Positions 19,515 to 27,887 of a stretch of DNA of 64,000 bases are shown here, piece after piece. How positions within the stretch are numbered: the first letter of the stretch is position 1; each line of letters opens with the position of its first letter. This DNA is from Maritalea mobilis. Its GTDB lineage: Bacteria; Pseudomonadota; Alphaproteobacteria; Rhizobiales; Devosiaceae. The stretch is from NCBI RefSeq assembly GCF_004363175.1, contig NZ_SNYR01000003.1, positions 644,193 through 708,192 of the forward strand, in the 5' to 3' direction. A program made the translations under genes and the position numbers. The notes under the pieces were generated by a model that was given only the letters and a program-made list of their open reading frames with translations, was not told where the DNA came from and ran no database searches.

Positions 19515-20156
19515 TTATGAGGTGCTTTTCTCTTGAGCCAAAACATCATTCACAAGCTCTAAAGCCGCTTGGAATGCGGCTTCTATAGACAATTTTGTCG
19601 TATCTAGCAAGTGGGCATCGGGCGCAACATAAAAGGCGCCTGCCGGATTATCTTTGTCATCCGCATCGCGTTTTTCAATTTGCGCCAAAATTTCATCAAA
19701 AGTTACATCAACGCCGCGAGCATTCAGCTGTTTGGTGCGGCGCTCCGCGCGTGTCTCCGCGTCTGCCGTGATGTAGAGTTTCACATCTGCATCCGGGCAA
19801 ATGCGGGTGCCAATATCGCGCCCGTCCAAAATGGCGCCGTCTTCTTGCTGCGCAAAGGCAATTTGCACCTCCCTTAGAGCGGTGCGCACTTCCGGCACAC
19901 GCGCCACCTTGGATGCAGCCACCCCGGCTTCCGCTGTGGTCAGGTCGTCCTCATGATAATGGCTCAGCTCCAAAGATTGGGCTTTTTCAATGGCCAACTT
20001 TTCCCAATCAGGCCGGTCAAGATCATCGCGCATGGCGTAGCCCACAGCTCGATATAAAAGGCCGGTATCCATATGCGGCAGGGCAAAATGCTGCGCCAGC
20101 TTTTTAGATATGGTGCCTTTGCCTGAAGCTGCGGGGCCGTCAATCGCGATGATCAT
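19515..20156 (-). CDS. cmk: Cytidylate kinase
   Basis: Cmk phosphorylates CMP and dCMP with ATP. The 213-residue protein has the P-loop AIDGPAASGKGT at residues 4-15, DTGLLYRAVG and the CMP-binding DGRDIGTRICPDADVKLYI. Its start lies 8 bases after aroA; the aroA-cmk-rpsA order is widely conserved in proteobacteria. Confidence 0.97.
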   Translation of the reverse strand: MIIAIDGPAASGKGTISKKLAQHFALPHMDTGLLYRAVGYAMRDDLDRPDWEKLAIEKAQSLELSHYHEDDLTTAEAGVAASKVARVPEVRTALREVQIAFAQQEDGAILDGRDIGTRICPDADVKLYITADAETRAERRTKQLNARGVDVTFDEILAQIEKRDADDKDNPAGAFYVAPDAHLLDTTKLSIEAAFQAALELVNDVLAQEKSTS

Positions 20157-20164
20157 CTTCGTTC

Positions 20165-21526
<1,362 letters not shown>

Positions 21527-21567
21527 CTATCTGGAGTTAACGGTACGCAAGGCCACACCTAGCACGG

Positions 21568-21654
21568 CTTTTATGAATTTGACAATGTGATCACAGCAAA
21601 TGACGCAAAAAAGTGCCATTTTCATTTGACAGATTGTGTTCTAGCTTCTAACCC
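21568..21654. promoter_or_regulatory. Divergent promoters of aroA (-) and the TIGR02300 gene (+)
   Basis: The 178-base divergent gap has TTGACA at 21626-21631 with TAACCC 17 bases on, oriented toward the + gene. On the minus strand TTGTCA (about 21579-21584) is followed after 17 bases by CTAGGT, oriented toward aroA. The -35 boxes are good and the -10 boxes weak. Confidence 0.4.
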
Positions 21655-21695
21655 AACCAGCCAATATTGTATTAAACTTAAAAGAGGTGATTGAA

Positions 21696-22094
21696 GTGGC
21701 CAAGACCGACCGCGGAACCAAGCGCCAGTGCCTAAGCTGCGCCACCAAATTTTACGATCTTAATCGCGATCCTATTTTGTGCCCTAAATGTGGTGCGCAA
21801 TTTGTAACTGAAATGGCCCGTGCCAAAGCGGCTGAGGCTGAAGTTGAAGAAGATTTCGATAGCGTAGAAGAAGTTGAAACAGATAGCGCCGCTGCAGCAG
21901 CAGGTGCTGAAATTGTTTCGCTTGAAGATGCTGACGATGATGGTGATGATGAGGACATCAAAAATCTCCCAGACGTAGATTTGGAAGATGATGATGACGA
22001 CATCAACAATGACGACAACGACGTTTTCTTGGAAGATGACGATGATGACGACAATATCGGCATCGACGTTCCAATTGAAAAAGACGACGATTAA
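21696..22094 (+). CDS. TIGR02300 family protein (FYDLNRDP zinc ribbon, acidic tail)
   Basis: This alphaproteobacterial protein family has no known function. The 132-residue protein starts with a four-Cys zinc ribbon: CLSC, then FYDLNRDPILC and CPKC. About 80 residues of Asp/Glu-rich, probably disordered tail follow, with runs such as DDDDDINNDDNDV. I choose the GTG at 21696 because AGAGG lies 8 bases upstream and the family begins MAK; a GTG 9 bases earlier is within the Shine-Dalgarno. A nucleic-acid or protein-scavenging role could be imagined from the shape, but nothing shows it. Confidence 0.88.
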   Translation: MAKTDRGTKRQCLSCATKFYDLNRDPILCPKCGAQFVTEMARAKAAEAEVEEDFDSVEEVETDSAAAAAGAEIVSLEDADDDGDDEDIKNLPDVDLEDDDDDINNDDNDVFLEDDDDDDNIGIDVPIEKDDD

Positions 22095-22104
22095 AATTTT
22101 TTTG

Positions 22105-22190
22105 TGTTGGCGCAATTTTCGGTCTTGCAACTCGCGCACGAGTTGACTAATTTGCGCCAACAAATCGAGCCGCAAATCATGTTGCGGCTC
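22105..22190. repeat. Three hairpins between the TIGR02300 gene and tRNA-Ala
   Basis: TGTTGGCGCAA (22105-22115) is repeated inverted at 22152-22162. Nested inside is a perfect hairpin CAACTCG-CGCA-CGAGTTG (22128-22145). Directly after comes GAGCCGCAA-ATCATG-TTGCGGCTC (22167-22190). No T tract follows any of them on the + strand, so they are not standard terminators; they may be a structured 3' end, a processing signal or a small RNA. Confidence 0.6.
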
Positions 22191-22196
22191 TGGATT

Positions 22197-22272
22197 GGGG
22201 CCTTAGCTCAGCTGGGAGAGCGCTTCGCTGGCAGCGAAGAGGTCAGCGGTTCGATCCCGCTAGGCTCCACCA
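22197..22272 (+). tRNA. tRNA-Ala (anticodon GGC)
   Basis: A full 76-base cloverleaf is visible. Acceptor GGGGCCT pairs with AGGCTCC (one G-U), the D arm is GCTC/GAGC, the anticodon stem CTTCG/CGAAG holds the loop CTGGCAG with anticodon GGC at 22230-22232, and the T arm has GTTCGATCC. The 3' CCA is encoded. GGC reads GCC and GCU alanine codons. Confidence 0.97.
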
Positions 22273-22352
22273 ATTTTTCTTCATAAATTATTGGTTGATG
22301 ATGCATCCTGCGCTAGGCTTACGCCTATTGTTTATTCGCCCGGATTCGCGCC

Positions 22353-22829
22353 ATGTCTAAACCTGCCCAAATTGAACTTCGCCCTGCCGATTTTAACGAT
22401 CCTCAGCTTCGCCAACTGGTCGAGGCACATCATGCTTATGGCGCGGCGCATTATCCGGCGGAAAGCAATCACGAGCTGGGCATTGACGAATTGGCTGCCG
22501 ACAATATGCAACTTGTGACCGCATGGCTGGACGATGAATGTGTGGGCATGGCGGGGTTCAAGCCGTTCGGCACAGAGGCAGCCGAGGTGAAATCCATGCA
22601 TGTGTTGGCCAGCGGGCGTGGCCACGGCATCGGCACAAAACTGATCAATCACATTTTAGAATTGGCGCGCGCTCAAAAGATAGATGAGATCTATTTGGAG
22701 ACAGGCAGCAGAGAGGCTTCTGCCGCGGCTAGGGCCATGTATGAAAAATTTGGCTTTGCCTATTGCGGCCCGTTTGGAGATTATCGCGAGGACCCGGAAA
22801 GCGTATTTATGCGCTTGGCGCTTAAATAA
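22353..22829 (+). CDS. GNAT family N-acetyltransferase
   Basis: This 158-residue protein has the GNAT fold: beta-4 MAGFKPFG, the acetyl-CoA pyrophosphate loop in ASGRGHGIGTKLINH (Q/RxxGxG/A), and YLETGSREASAAARAMYEKFGF with C-terminal YCGPFGDY. It resembles the YedL/PaiA-like small-molecule acetyltransferases; the substrate cannot be read from sequence. Its 3' end overlaps the convergent mntP stop by 8 bases. The Shine-Dalgarno is weak. Confidence 0.9.
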   Translation: MSKPAQIELRPADFNDPQLRQLVEAHHAYGAAHYPAESNHELGIDELAADNMQLVTAWLDDECVGMAGFKPFGTEAAEVKSMHVLASGRGHGIGTKLINHILELARAQKIDEIYLETGSREASAAARAMYEKFGFAYCGPFGDYREDPESVFMRLALK

Positions 22830-23376
22830 CGCCCAAATGGTCGATCAGAATGTGGGTGCCGATCAGTATAAGGATCAAGCCACCGATAATCTCGGCGATC
22901 CGCCCTGCCTTCGCGCCAACCAATTGCCCGGTCATGGTGCCGATGGTGGCCATCACAAAAGTTGCGCCGCCAATCAATAGCGCCATCAGGACGATATTGA
23001 CCTCAAGAAACGCCAATGTTGCACCAACCGCCATCGCGTCAATGCTGGTGCCAATGGCTGTGAGCAACAACACACCAACGCGATGATAATCCTGCTGCGG
23101 TGCCGGCTTTTCATGCAGCGCTTCATAGATCATTTTCGCGCCAATAAGGCCGAGCAAGCCAAACGCCACCCAATGATCAATTGATGTGATCATGCTATGG
23201 GCCAAATTGCCCAACGACCAGCCGATAATGGGGGTGATCATTTCCACAAGGCCGAAAATCAAGCCAATGCGCAGCGCTTCTAACAGACGAGGGCGACCCA
23301 TGGCAGCCCCTTTGCTTAAGGACGCAGCAAATGCGTCAGCAGACATGCTGAAAGCGATCAAACTGTTGGACAACAT
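22822..23376 (-). CDS. mntP: Manganese efflux pump MntP
   Basis: MntP exports Mn2+ across the inner membrane. The 184-residue protein has six hydrophobic segments and two inverted halves, with the conserved acidic residues in SMSADAFAASLSKG and GTSIDAMAVGATLAF. Length and motifs match the family. A yybP-ykoY riboswitch lies 55 bases upstream (23432-23530), which strongly supports Mn2+ as the regulating ion. A short AAAGG/CCTTT stem can hide the Shine-Dalgarno region just before the ATG, a possible expression platform. Confidence 0.95.
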   Translation of the reverse strand: MLSNSLIAFSMSADAFAASLSKGAAMGRPRLLEALRIGLIFGLVEMITPIIGWSLGNLAHSMITSIDHWVAFGLLGLIGAKMIYEALHEKPAPQQDYHRVGVLLLTAIGTSIDAMAVGATLAFLEVNIVLMALLIGGATFVMATIGTMTGQLVGAKAGRIAEIIGGLILILIGTHILIDHLGVI

Positions 23377-23431
23377 GGAAAAGGGCCTTTCGCGATCTAC
23401 ACAATATTAGCCTAAGGCAACTGCACATAGA

Positions 23432-23530
23432 CAATATTGGTCTCGCCAAACGCCGAAGCGTCGATCCAGCCATGCGATGAGCGCAAGCATGTTGACTGAA
23501 TCCCATAAAAGGAGGCTACTCCCCAATGAC
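23432..23530 (-). promoter_or_regulatory. yybP-ykoY Mn2+ riboswitch of mntP
   Basis: The minus-strand leader has the family's conserved blocks in order: ATTGG of P1, GGGGAGTAGC (23515-23524), GTCAACATG (23488-23496), and GCGAGACC (23439-23446), closed by CCAAT of P1. The gene it precedes, mntP, is the best-known target of this class. Coordinates are approximate because I did not fold it. Confidence 0.85.
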
Positions 23531-23604
23531 AGGGGACATAGGCGAGTTCGGCTCAAAACACAAGCTATCGGCCTGATTTTCTCCAAATAGATTTTTGCCA
23601 AACA

Positions 23605-24354
23605 CTAAAGCAAGCGGCTGAACACCATCCAAATGGCCATGCCCACCATCATCAGATTTTCTGTGAGTGAAACCGCGCCCAGCGGCACATTGCTGTCGCC
23701 ACCCACGCAAGCACATTTCAATTCGCGCTTATCGATATAAACAGCCTTGAACACTGAAATGGCACCAATCGTACCAATCAGCAAGGCCATTGGTGCGGCC
23801 AGCCAAATAAGAGCTCCGGCGACCATCAAAAGGCCCGCGCCCGCCTCTGCGAACGGATAGAAATAGCCATAGGGCACAAATCGACGTGCTGCCAGATCGT
23901 AGGTCACAAACTGGTTGGTGAAGCTGAACAGGTCGCGCAGTTTCAAGATCGCCAACACCACCATGCTGGTGGCGATAAACAGTTCAAATATCCGGATAAA
24001 TGAAAAGCTCTGTGCCGTAAAAGCAATCGCCAGCGCCATCAAAAAACTGGTGGCAAACACGGCAATGACCGGTTGGTAGGTGGTGCCTTCCTGCTTCATG
24101 GTAGGAGCATCCAAATAATCATGCAGATCATCAAGCCCCCCAATGCGTTCACCAGCAATAAATGTTTGCGGCGTGGTCTCCACCTGATGCTCATCTTTAA
24201 ACGCGTCAGTTTCCTCGCGATTTTTTAAATGATGATCCTCCACCTCATAGCCGTGCTTTTCCAGCAAATGCTTGGATTTAATGCCGAACGGGCAGATATG
24301 GTCATCTGTTACCATGCGATAAAGTATGGCCTTTTGATGTGTTTGAGCATCCAT
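23605..24354 (-). CDS. Glutaredoxin-MauE/DoxX fusion membrane protein
   Basis: The 249-residue protein joins two parts. Residues about 8-80 form a glutaredoxin-like domain with active site HICPFG (single Cys), the cis-proline loop TTPQTF and GGLDDLHDYL. Residues about 95-249 are a four-helix membrane domain like MauE/DoxX, with YGYFYPFAEAGAGLL and, in a loop, KCACVGG. MauE-type proteins move reducing equivalents across the membrane; here the fused glutaredoxin would be the cytoplasmic donor (inference). The ATG at 24354 has a perfect AGGAGG 8 bases upstream; the upstream in-frame extension is rejected. Confidence 0.82.
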   Translation of the reverse strand: MDAQTHQKAILYRMVTDDHICPFGIKSKHLLEKHGYEVEDHHLKNREETDAFKDEHQVETTPQTFIAGERIGGLDDLHDYLDAPTMKQEGTTYQPVIAVFATSFLMALAIAFTAQSFSFIRIFELFIATSMVVLAILKLRDLFSFTNQFVTYDLAARRFVPYGYFYPFAEAGAGLLMVAGALIWLAAPMALLIGTIGAISVFKAVYIDKRELKCACVGGDSNVPLGAVSLTENLMMVGMAIWMVFSRLL

Positions 24355-24414
24355 GGCAAAACCTCCTAAGCGCGTGAAGTCTAAAAGCTTAACGAATGCC
24401 TTGCGGTGGAGTTC

Positions 24415-24441
24415 CAAAAGAAAGGGGCGCCGAAGCGCCCC
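24415..24441 (-). terminator. Terminator of the yqiJ-yqiK operon
   Basis: The minus strand has GGGGCGC-TTCG-GCGCCCC followed by TTTCTTTT, 24 bases after the yqiK stop. Confidence 0.85.
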
Positions 24442-24465
24442 AAAGTTTAATTTGCTTATCCGGTT

Positions 24466-26358
24466 TTAAGCACCGGGTGTTGCATCGCCACTCGGCTCTC
24501 CGGAGGGCTGCTTTGTCGCTTTAGGCGGCGAGGAAGCTTTGGCTTGTCCGTTCGCAGGTGCCTCGCGGCGAGAATCTGCAATCACCGCCTGTGCGATGTC
24601 GTCAGCCGTCACCTCGTCCTCTTCATCCCCTGGCGTCGATGTTGCTGCTGGCTTGTTCATCAGTTCATCAACTGCATTGGTCAGCCCGTTAATGTCGTGC
24701 CCGTTCAGGCCAACTTCTTTCAACAAGCTGTCCAGCAATGGCGCTTGGGCGCGATAGCGCAAGGCACTGTTCACCACTTGGTCGGCCAAATTGCCATTGC
24801 TGGCGCCATTGGCGTGGCCATTTGCGGCGGCACTTGCCGGGGCGCTGCTCAAACCATCAACTTGGATGATCTTGATGCCCTCAATGTTCTCCATGGGCTT
24901 GGCACTCTCACGAATAATCTTTTCGAGATTTTCAATGAGCGAGAGCTTAATTTTCATCGCCACTTGGTCGTTGGACAGCAGGTTCGCCGCTTCATTCAAA
25001 GCCTTGTTACCAGATGCCTCAACCGCATAACGGATTTCCGCTGCTGCTGCACGTGTCTTTTCAGCCTGCGCATCCGCATCCGCGCTGATGGTCACGCGGT
25101 CCGCTTCACCGCGCGCTTGCTCGCGCACCGCTTCTGCATTGTCCGCAGCCGCTACTTTTTGCGCTTCGGCCACAACCTTCAGGCTAATCGCATCGCGTTC
25201 AGCTTCTTTCGCGGCTTCAATCAACTCAATTTGCTTCTTCCGCTCAGCAATCTCACGTTCACGCGCGGAGATAACTTTTTCTTCCGCCTCAACCGCTTTG
25301 GCCCGCGCTTCATCAGCAGTGGCTCGCGAAAGGCTCTCTTCCTTCGATTTTTCAGCAATGGCAATTTCACGATCCTGAGAGGCAATGCGCACGGTCTTTT
25401 GCTTCTCAATATCCTGCGTTTCAATTACCCGCTCTTTGGCAATGCGCTCTTCTTCTACGGCCCGTTCTGAGGTGATTTCAGACTGGCGAATTTGCTGCTC
25501 TGCTTCAATCCGTGCGCGTTCCGCATCTTTGCGCTTTTCTGATTGCTCTACCGCAATTTCTGCAGCTTGCTGGGCGCGACGCACTTCAACTTCCCGCTCT
25601 TGGTGCAGGCGGGCATATTCTTCTTCTTTCGACAAATCGAACTTCAACTTCGCCGCTTCCAAATTCTTATTCTGAATTTGAACTGCCGTATCCTGTTCAA
25701 TGTCGTTGCGGATTTTCTTGCGGGATTCAATTTCCTGCGTAAGCCGGGTCAGGCCCTCAGCGTCAAACGCATTGTTGGGGTTGAAATATTCCATGCTGGT
25801 TTGGTCAAGTCCGGTGAGGGAAACACTTTCCAACTCCAAGCCGTTTTTCAGCAAATCTTCGGACACAACTTGCTGCACCTTCTGCACAAAGTTCACCCGT
25901 TGCTCATGTAATTCTTCCATGCTCATTTCTGAGGCAACAGACCGCAACGCATCCACGAATTTACCCTCGACCAAGTCTTTCAATTCATCAGGGCGCATGG
26001 TGCGCGACCCCAATGTTTGCGCCGCATTGGCAATTGAATCGGCTGAAGGTTGCACCCGCACATAGAACTCGGCGACCACATCTACCCGCATCCGGTCTTT
26101 GGTGATCAAAGCCTGATCGTCCGCCCGACGCACAAGCAGGCGCAACGTGTTCATGTTGACCGCAATGATTTCGTGTAGCACTGGCAGCACCAATGCGCCG
26201 CCATTTAAGATGATTTTCTGCCCGCCAAAACCGGTACGGACAAATGAGATTTCTTTAGACGCGCGCTGATAAAGCCGCGACACGATGATGCCTATGGTCA
26301 ATAGGCCCACCAAAATGATCCCTGCAAAGACCAATATTTGCAGCACAGATGAACTCAT
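24466..26358 (-). CDS. yqiK: Flotillin/YqiK-like SPFH membrane protein
   Basis: This 630-residue protein has one N-terminal membrane helix (residues about 6-26), an SPFH/band-7 domain to about residue 200, a long Ala/Glu/Arg-rich coiled coil (about 210-450) with AEAQKVAAADNAEA, and a low-complexity Ala/Pro/Ser tail. This is the architecture of bacterial flotillins that scaffold ordered membrane microdomains. GGGGAGG precedes the ATG by 5 bases. The upstream partner is a YqiJ-like OB-fold protein, the usual pair for such proteins. Confidence 0.9.
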   Translation of the reverse strand: MSSSVLQILVFAGIILVGLLTIGIIVSRLYQRASKEISFVRTGFGGQKIILNGGALVLPVLHEIIAVNMNTLRLLVRRADDQALITKDRMRVDVVAEFYVRVQPSADSIANAAQTLGSRTMRPDELKDLVEGKFVDALRSVASEMSMEELHEQRVNFVQKVQQVVSEDLLKNGLELESVSLTGLDQTSMEYFNPNNAFDAEGLTRLTQEIESRKKIRNDIEQDTAVQIQNKNLEAAKLKFDLSKEEEYARLHQEREVEVRRAQQAAEIAVEQSEKRKDAERARIEAEQQIRQSEITSERAVEEERIAKERVIETQDIEKQKTVRIASQDREIAIAEKSKEESLSRATADEARAKAVEAEEKVISAREREIAERKKQIELIEAAKEAERDAISLKVVAEAQKVAAADNAEAVREQARGEADRVTISADADAQAEKTRAAAAEIRYAVEASGNKALNEAANLLSNDQVAMKIKLSLIENLEKIIRESAKPMENIEGIKIIQVDGLSSAPASAAANGHANGASNGNLADQVVNSALRYRAQAPLLDSLLKEVGLNGHDINGLTNAVDELMNKPAATSTPGDEEDEVTADDIAQAVIADSRREAPANGQAKASSPPKATKQPSGEPSGDATPGA

Positions 26359-26380
26359 GGTTCCTCCCCAATATATTTAA

Positions 26381-27040
26381 TTATGAAATGTCAGTTTGAT
26401 TTTTCATCGCCACAAAACGGGTTTCGTTTTGCCGCAAAAGTGTAATTTGGTCGCCCTGCTCAAGGGCGGTCTCCCCCTCATGAGGCTCCACCATCACATA
26501 ATGGCTGTTGCCCAGTGCGTCGCGAATGCGCGCTTGAGCAGGCGAGCCAGCTTCTGCCCGCCCCAAGGTGATCACCCCATGTTGACCCACCAGTTCAGAC
26601 CGGGCCACAGCATCGGTTTCTTCACGCGGCAAAATGCGCTGCAAAATACCGGTGCACCCGCGAATAAGGGGGAGGCTGGCCAGCCCCGCAATCGGAGCAG
26701 CCAGCCATGCGGGCAGGGGGGCGCCCACAAAATCTGCGGCAAGGCCCTGCAGGGCAAAACCAGTCAGGCCAAACAGCGTCAAAATCACAATCAGCAAGAT
26801 GATGAAGGGGACTTGGCCAAAGCGGAGCCAACTTAAAAATTCCGCGAATATTCCGGGGCTGCTTACGTCAGGCCCTTCAATATCAACGTTCAAATCCATG
26901 TCGGGCAACATGCTGTCGACAAATTGACTAAGGCCCGCCCCAAACAGAGCGCCCACGCCTTCCAGCAATGCAATGAAAAACACAATCGCCAACGCGACAC
27001 CAAACGGCACATTGGCCGCCGAGAAAATAAATTCAAACAT
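26381..27040 (-). CDS. yqiJ: YqiJ-like NfeD/OB-fold membrane protein
   Basis: The 219-residue protein has an N-terminal membrane helix (about 8-30), two to three more around 75-130 and a C-terminal OB-fold domain with GQHGVITLGRAEAGSPAQARIRD. It resembles E. coli YqiJ, which pairs with the flotillin YqiK. I choose the ATG at 27040; a TTG 9 bases upstream is possible and neither has a clear Shine-Dalgarno. It lies 22 bases before yqiK. Confidence 0.82.
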   Translation of the reverse strand: MFEFIFSAANVPFGVALAIVFFIALLEGVGALFGAGLSQFVDSMLPDMDLNVDIEGPDVSSPGIFAEFLSWLRFGQVPFIILLIVILTLFGLTGFALQGLAADFVGAPLPAWLAAPIAGLASLPLIRGCTGILQRILPREETDAVARSELVGQHGVITLGRAEAGSPAQARIRDALGNSHYVMVEPHEGETALEQGDQITLLRQNETRFVAMKNQTDIS

Positions 27041-27200
27041 AATAATCAAATAAATAAATTAAACGTGCTGTTTATTGAGCAGCTTTTCCGCTGAGAGTCC
27101 AGACATCCAGCGCCAAATCGCGCATGAAATTAACGGTTTGGGAACTTTTTCAAAATTTGAGCGTTCATTTTGCATCGCCGAGCGCGATAAACCGCAACAA

Positions 27201-27701
27201 ATGATGGGATTTATGGGACCGCTATTAGATTTTCAAACTGTTGGTTGGCCAGATGCGATGGCACGCGTAGCACTTGCAATGGCATTTGGCTTTTGTCTCG
27301 GCTTGGACCGTGACATCAAAAACAAGCCTGTTGATTTTCGCGTCTATATGATTGTGGCCGCCACCACATGTCTACTCGCCATTATGGGGCAGGAATTTGT
27401 CCATTATTACAAAGAAGCCTACCCCGATACGAAAATGGACCTATTGCGTATTGTTGAAGGTGTGCTCACCGGCATCGGCTTCTTGGGGGCTGGTGCAATT
27501 TTGAAAAGCTCAAACGGGAGCGAACACCGGATTATCGGCACAGCAACCGGCGCCAGCATTTGGAGCTCCGGTGCCATCGGCCTCATGCTTGGCTTTGGCC
27601 TTTATGGCTTGGCGCTTCTGGCCTTTGCTGTTTTGGTGATCATTCTGGTTGTGTTTGGCATTTTGCGTAAACCCCTTTTCAATCAAAGCGACAAATATTG
27701 A
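27201..27701 (+). CDS. MgtC/SapB family membrane protein
   Basis: This 166-residue protein has the MgtC N-domain: ARVALAMAFGFCLGLDRD, GFLGAGAILK and GTATGASIWSSGAIGL with four to five membrane helices. MgtC proteins modulate F-ATPase or K+/Mg2+ transport and help adaptation to low Mg2+ or acid in other bacteria. The frame stays open for 126 bases upstream, but that part is not hydrophobic and lacks family resemblance; the ATG at 27201 is a tentative choice with no clear Shine-Dalgarno. Confidence 0.82.
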   Translation: MMGFMGPLLDFQTVGWPDAMARVALAMAFGFCLGLDRDIKNKPVDFRVYMIVAATTCLLAIMGQEFVHYYKEAYPDTKMDLLRIVEGVLTGIGFLGAGAILKSSNGSEHRIIGTATGASIWSSGAIGLMLGFGLYGLALLAFAVLVIILVVFGILRKPLFNQSDKY

Positions 27702-27805
27702 GGTAGATGAAATGAAACCCTTCATCGTTCGGCCATCAAATGCGTCACTGGCCCATATCTTGAAACGCATTAACATCAAGTCGAAGGCGCTTTAGCTTGC
27801 CTTGT

Positions 27806-27840
27806 GCGCAATGGTGTGTGCCAAACACATGCCATTGCGC
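27806..27840. repeat. Inverted repeat between mgtC and dctB
   Basis: GCGCAATGG (27806-27814) pairs with CCATTGCGC (27832-27840), and TGTG/CACA can pair within. No T tract follows, so its role is unclear. Confidence 0.5.
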
Positions 27841-27864
27841 TTGACGCTTTAAGCCATTGAACGC

Positions 27865-27887
27865 AAAACTGCATCATGCAGTTTTTT
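27865..27887 (+). terminator. Terminator-like hairpin across the dctB start codon
   Basis: AAAACTGCA-TCA-TGCAGTTTT forms a perfect 9-bp stem followed by two more T residues. The presumed dctB ATG (27876-27878) sits in the loop and 3' arm. It may end upstream transcription or restrict dctB translation. Confidence 0.5.
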
